Below, one piece after another: positions 40,501 through 52,500 of a DNA stretch of 64,000 nucleotides. Source of the DNA: Plecoglossus altivelis (lineage: Eukaryota; Chordata; Actinopteri; Osmeriformes; Plecoglossidae). The notes under the pieces are model-generated. The model was not told the origin of the DNA. It made no database searches and saw nothing but the letters and a program-made list of their open reading frames with translations. The translations under genes were made by a program, and so were the position numbers. The number at the start of each line of letters is the position of its first letter. Position 1 is the stretch's first letter. The stretch lies in the NCBI GenBank assembly GCA_036571765.1, contig BROE01000015.1:950224-1014223 (forward strand), given 5' to 3'.

Positions 40501-43500
40501 AATGTTGTATTTCGTATTAAAATGATATGAAGGTAGAATGGGGGTAGATGTGCATTTAGAATCAGAATCGGAATCAGTTTTATTCGCTATGCAAGATATA
40601 CAAGCACAGAATTTACTGTGGCAGGAAAGTGCAAACAAAATATAATAAAAATTTATTTTAAAATACAAAATAAGATAAAAAGTTAAAAGTGGGCACTAGC
40701 TCTATAGATGGGGGGAATATAACTATAGTGATATATAGATATATAGATATATATATCTATATATCTATAGATATATAGATGTATATCTATAGATATATAG
40801 ATATATATCTATAGATATATAGATAGATGTATATCTATATAGATATATATCGATAGATATAGATATCTATCGATATATATCTATATCGATAGATATATAT
40901 AGTACGGGGGGGTATATACAGGGGGAGGAGGTGGGGTATATACTGTTGGTATATATACACAGTAGTGCAAACAGTGGTGCAAAATCACACTGGTAAGTTT
41001 TAAGTTGTCATGTGCTAAAGTGGGTTGTGCAAACTGCAGTAGTAGGATCCCAGAATGGGAGTGTGGGGGTGTTGGTAATTTGTGGCAATGTCATACTGAG
41101 TCCTTGGCCCTGTTGAAGAGGGCAATAGCAAAGGGGTAGAAGCTGTTCCTGTGGCGAGAGGTTTTGGTCCTGATGGACCGAAGCCTCCTGCCAGAGGGGA
41201 GTAGCTGAAGCACAGTGTCCAGGGTGGGAGGAGTCGGCCACAATCTTCCTCACTCGCCTCAAGGACCTCGAGGTCTGCAGGTCCTCGAGGGATGGCAGGT
41301 TGCAGCCTATCACCTTATCGGCGGCATAGATGATGCGCTGCAGTCTGCTCTTGTCCTTGGCAGTGGCAGCAGCGTACCAGACGGTGATGGCGGAGGTGAG
41401 GATGGACTCAATAATGGCCGTATAGAATTGCACCATCATTGTCTTTGGCAGGTTGAATTTCTTCAGCTGCTGCAGGAAGTACATCCTCTGCTGGGCTTTC
41501 TTAACAAGTGAGGCGATGTTCAGCTCCCACTTGAGGTCCTGGGAGAGTGTGGTGCCCAGTAAACGGAGGGACTCCACAGTGATGACCTGGTAGTCGCACA
41601 GGGTGATGGGGTAGAGTGGGGCTGGGTCCTTTCTGAAGTCCGCAACCATGTCAACTGTCTTCTGAGCATTTAGTTCGAGGTTGTTCTGTCTACTCCAGGT
41701 CACCAGGTTGTCAGCTTCCCTCCTGTAGTCAGACACATCCCCACCAGAGATGAGCCCGATCAGGGTGGTGTTGTCTGCAAACTTCAAGAGCTTGACAGAC
41801 GGGTGACTGGAGGTGCAGCTGTTGGTGTACAAGGAGAAGAGCAGAGGGGAAATGATGCAGCCTTGAGGAGCACCGCTGCTGATTGACCTCGAGTCAGAGA
41901 CTTGTGTTCCCATTTTGACCCGCTGCTTCCTGTCAGATAGGAAGTCTGTGATCCACCTGCAGGTGGGGTCAGATACGTTCAGCTGGGAGGGCTTGTCCTG
42001 AAACAGAGCCTGGATGATGGTATTGAAGGCAGAGCTGAAGTCCACAAACAGAATCCTGGCGTAGGTGTTTGGGGAGTCCAGATGCCGATAGATGAAGTGT
42101 AGGGCTATATTGACTGCGTCATCCACAGACCTGTTGGGTCTGTAGGCGAACTGCAGGGGGTTCAGAAGGGGGTCCGTGATGTTTTTGAGGTGTGCCAGCA
42201 CCAGGCGCTCGAAAGACTTCATTACTACAGATGTCAGGGCGACGGGTCTGTACTTGTTCAGTCCTGTTGGTCTGGACTTCTTGGGCACAGGGATGATGGT
42301 GGAGGATTTGAGGCAGGATGGCACGTGGCATGTCTCCATGGAGGCGTTGAAGATGTTGGTGAACACCGGGGACAGTTGGTTAGCACAGTGCTTCAGTGTG
42401 GCAGGGGAGGCAGCGTCCGGTCCAGCTGCTTTGCAGGGGTTCTGTTTCTTAAACACTTTGTTGACTTCCCTCTCTTGAATAGAGAGAGTCAGCATTGTGT
42501 AGGTGTTGATGTTTAATGTGGTAGGGGGTGGGGAGGGGGTGTGGCATGGGGGTGTTACAGGAGTTGGTTCTGACAGCCCCCTGTGGCTATAGCCTCTGTG
42601 ACAATGCAAGACTCTGAAGAGCTTGAGTGCCTAGTGCCTTGAGTAGGCAAATAGAACACTGCACATCCTTCATTTATTAAAATTACAGTTCATTTAGCGA
42701 ATGCTTTTATCGACAGCAATCAACAAAGCATAACAACATTACAAGAGCTTCAAAAGAAAGATTGATGGCATATGTTTCCATCTATATTGTTGTCTGTATT
42801 CCCTGTCATTTGCAAATACGTTAGTATCGAAGAATTCACATTTGAAACAAAATTGTGACTGAAGAGGATTACGATGATGCTGCATAGTGATGCTGCATTG
42901 TCTCATTCTCAGCCTTGCTTTTTTAATAGCATCTTTTGCAGTAGATCTCGGTAACTCCTCCCTCTGAGTGGCTGCTGCAAGCTTTGACATTGCCAAGGAT
43001 ACACTTTGGCCAGGAGCCATCCAATACATAGACTCGTACCATCCACTGGGAGATTTAATTTAGTCTAAAATACTTCAGTGACTAAGCATAAAAAACTGCT
43101 GTCCCTATGAGGTTTGTTTATTGTAAATAAGTGCAATGCAGCACACAGACATGTAAAGGGAGGACAAGAAAGACAAAAAAGTTTTCCTTTGTCCATTATG
43201 TATTGTCAGGGAAAATCTCAGTGGCAGCCAAACTCACTCAAGATCCAGTAGCCAGAGAGAAGTTTCATCTACAATGATAGATGAAGCTTCCTCTGCCTCG
43301 TAAATACACTGTATGGCAAACGCAAGAATTTCCATCTGAATGCATTGTTAAAGACACGTCATGTCAAACCTCACACAGCATTAATTAACATTTAAGGGCA
43401 TAAAACAATAATATTCTTGCTATTTTACTCAATTATAGATTAGTGACATAACTATGTTTATAACAGAGATTGGCTTCCTGATGTGCAAGTCAACTTAGCG

Positions 43501-46500
43501 AACCAGACGAACAACAGCCGTCTATTTTTTTTATTATCCCTTTTTAAAACGTTCATTGATCTCTTCTGAGACCTGAGTCACCTTTGGCCAGCCAACTGCT
43601 GAGACCCTGCAAAAGGCACAGCTGGGCTGGGCAGTGGAACCCCTGCTTCTCACTTCACAGTCTCTAACTTCCACAGGGCCTAAGTCTGCCTTCTGCTCCG
43701 TCATCAGTCACCAGATGCCCTGCTGAAAAGGCATGACTTGTCCTCCTGGGCCCCTTATCCTAAGACTTGCTAAAACAAAATCACATTTCCTCCACAAATA
43801 CAAGCAGTGGCAGCATGTTTTTCCCTTTTTAACTACCCAATCATCCTTGTCTTCTATACTAAGGAAAGACCAACAATAAATAGTTTTATGTATGAAGTGT
43901 CTCTGACTTTATAGACATTGCATCATGTATACTGTGGTGCTGTTCAAGTTTTACTGATACCTAAATTCTATAACAGATTACTGTTCAGTAATCGGGAGAT
44001 CTCTTAAGGTTAGTCAGTTTTTTTTTTTTTACTCATTTTGTAGACAACTTAAAGGTAAGTGAAAAAATATCCAAGATCAGTGTGGTCATCATAACCTCAC
44101 ATACATTTGTGAATTTGTGTGTCCTGTGTTTCAGTCCGTTTTGTGCATCTCACTCCTTCTCTGCCCCCACCCCTCTCAGGTGCAAGACTGGCTACACTGG
44201 GAAACGATGTGAAGAAAATGTCCCTGTGAGAGTCATAAACCCAAAACGTATGTGCACACAACTGAACCCAACCCCACGTGTTATCGCTGGTGTTTCATCC
44301 CGTTCCAATCCCTGTCTCTACCAGAGCCAATTCATCTGTCCCAACAATTTGTTGTGGACAGGTGCGTGAGTGTGTGGTATAAAGATCTCCTTTGTTCTAA
44401 TTGGTACACATACACTCACCAGGGTCTCTCATCTGCTTGTGAATGATGCCTTTTCTAAATTTGTCAAAAGCCATTGATAATTGGCCAATTTTTGCTGTAT
44501 GTTGTTCACAGCTATTCTAATCTCCCTTCTTAGAATCAGAACACAAGAGCAAAGCATTGGTTGAAAAACAAAGGCCTGTGTGGGAATTGATTGGGACTTC
44601 TCTCTTGGAGGGTGCCTTTATGTGCTCAGAAACATGCTGTGAGTAATGTTTGTGTGACATACTGGTCTCTGGGTGGGCCTCCCTGAAAACACCAGTGATG
44701 GGCGTTGTGGGTCTACGAGAACTGTGGTGTAAACTCACTTTTCTTCTCTCCTCTCCTCTCTTCTCCTCTCTGTGACTTTTTTGTTTCCTTCTTAGGTGCC
44801 CAAATGAATTTACTGGTGATCGCTGCCAAAACTACGTAATGGCCAGCTTTTACAGTACGTCTATCTTCTCTTCCTGTCTGTGCTTGGATTGGAGCATGCT
44901 CAATCAGCGCTACTTCCTGTTGCTTTGATCTCCTGTCAGATTTGAGACAGAATAGGATTTTTGTGTTTTCTTAAATGTGACGTATATATCCCATACCTTT
45001 TTTCGCATGTTCAAAATGCTGCCTTGTTTCTTTTAGTAGTATTTCAAAGCACTACAGTTTGTCAAATGATTATTACATAACATTATGTGCAACATTGGAT
45101 TAGTTGCTAATAGATTCATGGATCTGTAACTGGCGAAAGGCATTGAGTATTCACTCAAACATAAAATGCATTTATGCTGACCTTTCAAGAACATTTACAT
45201 GATTTTGATTTACGACAGGGAGACTTTAGGTTTATCTTTAACACAATCTCTAAGTTTATTTGGCCCTGAAAGGCAAAAACACCTGCCAGGTCAAGTCTTA
45301 ATAGATTTTAGAGGTAAAACCTGAGCAGACCCTGTTAAATTGACCTCTTTGATGTGAGGGAAAACTCAAGGAGAGATGAATGACAGCCACTCAGGCATTT
45401 CATCACCATACTCTAACCTTCCAGTTAAGTAACCAAAAATGATCATAGATTATTTGTCACAACGGAGGCAAACAACTACACCTTTATGTCTGAAGCAGAA
45501 CTGAAAATACTCATACACGTACAACAGACTAACTCAGTGGTATTTTTGTTCTTTTCACATTGGCAGCATTTGAGAAACTAATCAAAAGAGTGCAGTCACT
45601 ATCTCCTTCTCTCATCACTGCTAGCTAGTACAGGGGAGTACTAGCTAGCAGTGAGTCTCTTTTATCTCCTTGGGAACAAAATCACCCTGTCTGTGAACCA
45701 CTAGAATTGCAGGAATGGCGCAGTGTCAGTGACACATCAGAAGGCTGTTCAGCAGCAAGGTAGCAAGGGTTATAGGCAGAAAGACGGAAAGGACAGCCAC
45801 ACTACTGTCCATGATACTTATAAATACACTTCATAACACAGGTTGAGGAAGAGTGATAATAATACTGTAGTGTCTTGCTCAATGGCAAAACTGTAGGAAT
45901 TTCTTTAACATTTGTCCTGGATGTAACTGAGGGTCATTGAGGACAGATGTGACCAGTAAGACCATTGAATCAACTTTTCAGAGGAGCTCAGAGGACCATT
46001 ATTTACATTTCACTGACAGGAAACCTCTGGCAATGAGTGTTGTTGATTAAGGCCATAAGGTCAAAGGCTTTTTTCTGAATCGTAAGTGCCCATAATATTT
46101 GTCGGTATGAAAAGAGTCACTCGATTATCCTTTGATTGATTTTTCAGTTAATCCTTGATCTTCAATAAACTTAGTCAGTGATCATATGAAACTTCCAACA
46201 GGGTTTAGCTTTCTATTTTATCAGATCAGTTAGTTTGATATAGAGATAGGGTTGTGAAGTAAATGAGCAGTGAGCATGCAGCCTATGCTCTGGCCCTAAG
46301 ATGAGTCAGCAAAAGTTAACTATGCAGCAAAATCTCACAAAGGAAATCAGGTGTACATGGTTTTTGTCATAAACGTAACAGGAGTGTATGATGACGGCCT
46401 CACAGACATTATACATATGCATGACCTAATTCATTCCTCTCTTTCTCCTTTTGAAAGTTAGATCAATGTCACACAGCATATAGAGTTGTTTATGTTAGTT

Positions 46501-49500
46501 AATGCAAGAATATGACGTGTTATTTATTTAAAAGTATGTTTTCCTTTTTTTTATTCCTCTAAACATATTTAACAGGCAAGGCTGTTGATCCAAGTAATGA
46601 CATATGAAAATTTGGTATGACAGAAATATTGACTTTGATCTTAGATTTGCATTAGTGTATGTTGAAAATGAAAAATGCATGACACCTCACAGCATGCTTA
46701 TGTAGGAGGTGTAGATGTCCTGTAGTGTTTAAAGTAAATAGTGCCCTAATCTTGCCTAACAGACTTTGCTGTAGATTAGGAATTACCTGACTTTTGATGA
46801 TGCAAGAACAGTGGTTTTGGCATGCGCATGTCACTGAACAAGCTCCGTGCAGTAGTGCTTAGGGGGTAATGCACTGTTATAGATTTAAGTATAACTTTTA
46901 CAATTGTGGTTTAAATGGGAAGTGATCAGAAAATGGAAGTAATATGATAATAGACTTTAGTAGAAAAATGATAGTTCTTGAAAAAACAGTTTGACCACTA
47001 CTACCTTGTTTCATGTAGGTACATTCTTGTTCAGAAAGTAGTTGATATTACATAAGCACCATTTAACTGTTTCTCATTCCATTCTCTTCCTTAGACACTG
47101 AGTAGCTATTCTGGTGAGAAATACTGTAGTTCTGAATAACACATCATCTGAAAATACTCTTTCTTTCCTTTTATCACCTTTCTGCACTGGCAGAACATCT
47201 TGGGATTGAATTTATGGGTATGAATTGCTCCTTCTCCTTCCTAGTTTGAAGATGTAGGATTAGAAGCTTGAGCCTCCCCATCTACTCTGACCTATTTCCT
47301 AATGCAAATGAAGGGATCATACAGCCATAGCATAACACATTTATTACGCATTTATCATTTATACTTTATTTGGATGTCTTTCCAGATTATGTAATTGCTT
47401 CCCTTTGCACAAAGTATTGGTCCTCACCTGGCATATCTTTTAATCTTAAAAGCAAGATTTGTATAAATGTATTGGCACATTGTCTTTTACACACAAGCTC
47501 TAGGTGGTGGTTGAAAACAAGGTCTTGAAATTAACACTTGCACCACCTAAGACCCAATATTTCCATCAGAGAACAGTATTCTGTATCTCACATGACACAA
47601 AGCTGGGGATAGTGTGTTTATGCTGTATGTTCAGATCCCTTCAGTTTTTGCTTTGCCTTTTACCTTTGCATCTCCCATCCCGTTTCAACCAGCGTTTCGC
47701 ATGTTATGCCGGACACTGTCAATCTATCCACTCTTCTCTGATTTCATCATGTCCATTTGTTTGCGTTTCAATGTGACTTTTTGGTTCTCGCATCAACTCA
47801 TGGTTTGCCCTTTGTCTGGTCAGTAAAGCCAGTGTTTTTGTTGTTTATCTTTTAAAAGATGATTAACCATGAACAAGTAACATGTTTTCATTTAGAAGAA
47901 TTACTTTTGGTACCATTGTTTGTTCACAGGATAAGTGACACTTGACGAGTAAATGGCAATCTCATTCACAGCTAAAGAAATTTATGCAGGATGCATTCCA
48001 ACTTCCACAGTTGTAATTTTTATGATCGGGTGAATAAACAGCACCACCTAAAATGTCCCTCTCACAATTGTGACTCAGGTGTTGGGGCCTAGTTAACAAA
48101 CAATTTACCAATATAAGACTATTAACCTTATGTAGTTGTTATTTTAACCGTCTAATAACTGTTTTATAGAACAGAACCTTTTTATTGGTGATTGGGCTTG
48201 TTAAAATGCATTGCAAGAAGATGCGTTGTCTGTAATTTGCCTTATCATGATTACTGACCCTGACCTTGAACTAACGCTTCCTCCCAGTCAACCTGGACAG
48301 GGCTGTCTCCTCCAATCAATGTATTTGATATTCTTAGTCTGTATTACAACCAATCTGTCACTAATATGATGTTACATCCGGTGTTATTTGTCATTGTAAA
48401 TGTTTAACCTGCAGCCAAACCCTTGTTTGTATCTGTTGGAGTTTTGGAATTTGTGTTATCCATGTGGATAAATCTGCATGTTGTGGAGTTTTAAGAATGC
48501 ATTGTCCTCTTTTCCAGAAGCTGAGGAGCTGTATCAGAAACGTGTATTAACTATAACAGGAATCTGCATTGCACTCCTAGTGGTTGGAATCATGTGTGTG
48601 GTTGCCTACTGCAAAACAAAGTAATTTATGTTTTTATGTTAATACATACAAGTAAAAAAACATTTCTATGTTTCTTAGATGATTACAAAAAAAATGATTT
48701 CTTTTAGTCAGCTAATGCTAACATTTTCTCACAGATCATCATGTTACAGTAGATTGTGAACTGGTTGAATGCAGTCTGTCTCACCGTGCAGTGTTCTTTT
48801 CGTGCACAGAAAGCAGAGGAAAAAGCTACATGATCGTTTGAGGCAAAGCTTACGAAATGATAGAAACAGCATGGCCAATGGACCTCAGATTCCTAACACT
48901 CCTCTTGAAAATGTTCAGCTTGTAAACGTAAGTTACATTTTAGTTGGTTAGGTCATGCCTTACCATTTCTGCTGTGCTAACCTAATTTTTATTACAAAAG
49001 CTGCTCACAGAAGTATTCCCTGGGACATCCCTGGTGTCTGTCCTTCTCCTTTTAGAAGTACACGTCAAAAGAAGCAATGCCTGTGCATAATTTAATCGAA
49101 AAAGAAACTGAAACATCCTTCTCCACAAGCCAATCTGTGTCATCTGCTCATCAATCAACAATGGCCACTCACACCTGTAGTCAAAGGTAAACAAATACTT
49201 GACAAAAGGTTGTCTATTTGTATTATTTTGTCCTTTTTGATAGTCAACCAAGTTTAGAAAAGGATGATGAAAAGGATGGCTCAGAAGCTATTCTGTCCAT
49301 GTCCCTAAGATAAATACCCACTTACAGGAAAGGATTATCTTTTTTACTTTTGTCAAAGTTGTAAGAACACATTGCATTTTTTAAATGGCAGTTTTAAAGT
49401 CATATTTTGCTTTTAATCTCAGCTTTTTACTTCCATTTATAATCAAATGAATCAATGTTGGGATCTACATGGACAGTGCATTCGTAACATTTGAAGCACC

Positions 49501-52500
49501 TCACTGTTTCCTCATCTTGTCATGTTATAGCCTCTCAAAGTGTATTCAGTTGTACACTCAATAACCCATAATGGCGAAGTGAAAAAAGTTAGTTTCATAT
49601 GTATTTTAGGTATAGCAAGGTCGTGAAAGAGGCTAAACAACTGTGCTCGGCGAGACTTAAACACCAGTTCTATGCCAACGACTCTGCGTCTGTTTACAAG
49701 CCCAGAGCCCCCCACACCACTGACGACTCCCGCTTAGCCAACGATCTGAACAAGTTCTACTGCAGATTTGATAGACAATTGGACAGTCCTGGAACACTCC
49801 CCATGCCACTTAAGTACCCCACCACCCCCATCAACACAGCAGACTCTCTCCATTCAGAAGAGTCAAGTCAACAGACTATTCAAGAGGCAGAACCCCCGCA
49901 AAGCAGCTGGGCTGGATGCTGTCTCCCCTGCCACGCTCAAGCACTGTGCTGACCAGCTGTCTCCGGTGTTCACCAACATCTTCAACACCTCCCCAGAGAC
50001 ATACCACGTGCCAGCCTGTCTTAAGTGTGGATGACATAGTTAACATAGCCCTCCACTTCACCCTACAGCATCTGGACTCCACGGAAATCTACGGCAAGAT
50101 CATGTTTGTGGACTTCAGCTCTGCCTTGAACACCATTATCCCGACTCTACTTCAGTTCGAGCTCTCCCAGCTGAACATGCCTGACTCCACCTGCAGGTGG
50201 ATCCCAGACTTCCTGTCTGACAGGAAGCAGTGCATTAAGCTGGGAAAACAGGTCTCTGACTCCCAGTCCATCCACACCGGATTCCCTCAAGGCTGTGTCC
50301 TTTCCCCTCTGTTCTTCTCCAACAGCTGTACCTCCTGTCATCCGTCCATAAAGCTCCTGAAGTTTGCAGACAACGCCATCCTCATTGGGCTCATCTCTGG
50401 TAGAGATAAGTCTGACTATAGGTGGGAAGTTGAGAACCTGGTGACCTGGTGTAGCTAGAATAACCTTGAGCTAAATGCTCTTAATTGAGGGGAGATGGTT
50501 GTGGACATCAGGAAGGATGCAGTTTCACTCACCCCTATCACCCTATGTAACTCCTCAGTCAACACTGGAATTCTGCCGCTTCCAGGACCACAAGTGGGAA
50601 CTGAACATCAGCTCCCTCATCACCAAAGCACAACAGAGTACGGTCTTCCTGTAGCAGCTGAAGTAATTCAGCCTTCCAATGACAATGATGGTGCACTTTT
50701 ACACAACCATCATTGACTGCGGCTTATCATCTGCACTGCTGAGAAGATGATGGCTGCAACCTGCCTACCCTCGAGGACCTGCATACATGTTTGTTTGCAC
50801 ATTTCTGCCACACTAAGTTACGTGTGTGTGCAAAGTTACAAATAAAAGCTGATTCTGATTATAGATTTGCGAAAAGGAAGAACGTAAAAATAATTGTGCA
50901 CACGTATTAACAGCCTTTTTTCTATACTTTTTAAAGCACCTATGACCAATGAATGCCACAAGTCTTTAAGTATATTAATACAAGCTTGGTACACCTATTT
51001 TTCTGCAGTTTCTCCTGTTCTTCTTTGTAGACCTCTCAAGCTCCATTAGGTTGGATGAGGAAAGTCAGCCTACGACCATTTTCAGGTCTCTCCATAGATA
51101 TTCAAGTAAGGGCTCTGGCTGGGGTACTCAAGGACATTCACAGAGTTGTCCCGAAGCCACTCATTTTTCATCTTGGCTGTGTGCTTAGGGTTGTTGTCCT
51201 GTTAGACGATGAACCTTTTCCCATACCATCACCATGCTTCACTATAAGGATGGTATTGGCCAGGTGATGAGCAGTGTTTAGTTTCTTATAGACATGACGC
51301 TTGGTAATCAGACCAAACTGTTCAATCTTTGTTTCATCAGACCAGATCATTTTGGTTCTCATGGTCTGCAAGTTCTTCAGGTACCTTTTGGATAACTCCA
51401 TGCAGGCCGTCGTGTCCATTTACTGAGAAGTGGCTTCCGTCTGGCAACTCTACAGTACAGGCTAGAGTGATACGAGTTCTGCAGAGATTATTTAACAAAC
51501 TTTTTTCACTTTGTCATGATGGGATATTGTGTTGAATTTTGAGGGGGAAAATGTATTGTATCCATTTTGGGAAAAGTCTGTGGAAATGTGGGAAAGCAAT
51601 GCACTGTAATTACTTTCTGGATGCACTGTATTTTTACCAAGAGATTGTGCACAACTTTTATCACTGTCTGGGCCTGGTAACCATTTAAGAGAACTCATTC
51701 CCCTTTGGACTGTGTCTGCAGCTGGAGTAATGGCCGAGGCGAGAGTGTTCTCTCCGACAGTCGCTCCATCTTAGTGATGTCATCAGATGAGAGCAGTCTG
51801 CCTGCTACACCCAGCCGCCGAGGTCGTCTGAATGCTACGGGTGGCGCCAGAGACCTGAGTGCCTACCTAAAGAACTCGAGACACTCTCCAGGCTCCTGCA
51901 GCGACTCACCATACAGCGAGAGGTAGTAGAACATAATGTTGCCACGCCCTTATCTGCAACAGTCTCTTCCTCAATCAAGTACAGCACATGGGGTGTTAAG
52001 ATGATTAAATTAGCTGTCAGACATGTAAATTCGATTTAAAGTATTTACCTCTCTTGGTGTCCATATAAAAAGAAAGTGTACACAGACATTTTCACTATGT
52101 ATTTACAAATGCCACTATGAGTGTAAAAATATATTTATGCTATTTCATAGGGATTTAACCGAAAATGCAAACAATACTTAACTGCATATCGCTTAAGTAG
52201 CTCAGCAAGAGCCCATCTGTTCACATTGAAGGGCTTGGCGATAAAACAACCTTGACAAATATCACAAAAATGGGGGCTCACTGGACTAATGTGTGCACCA
52301 CGTAGGCTGAGGCCTTACTTTGGTGGCCTTGGTAAGAATCTGGCCATACTGTCCTCTCCAAGCACATTCTCCGTCAGAAATAAATAACCTAAAAGGTACA
52401 AATGCCACCATGTTGAAAAATAAATATTTCTAAGTCTTTCAAGATAACAATGATGTATTGTGCATTGGATTTCTTATAGTTATTTTTTTCCAGTTTCTCT

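Noticed and set aside
40729..40905. Regularly spaced repeats that might suggest a CRISPR-like array
   Set aside because: The units are 4-8 nt and continuous with no unique spacers; it is a microsatellite in a vertebrate LINE.
42176..42516. + strand ORFs of 100-108 codons inside the 41-42.6 kb LINE
   Set aside because: They are shadows of the - strand reverse-transcriptase frame.
44248..44369. Open frame continuing past the alpha exon donor
   Set aside because: The peptide does not resemble any known neuregulin tail, and the donor gtatgt is good; treated as intron.
49187..51721. Frameshifted ORFs in the nrg1 intron as possible extra exons
   Set aside because: They match L2-like reverse transcriptase and Tc1 transposase, and the flanking nrg1 exons join in phase without them.
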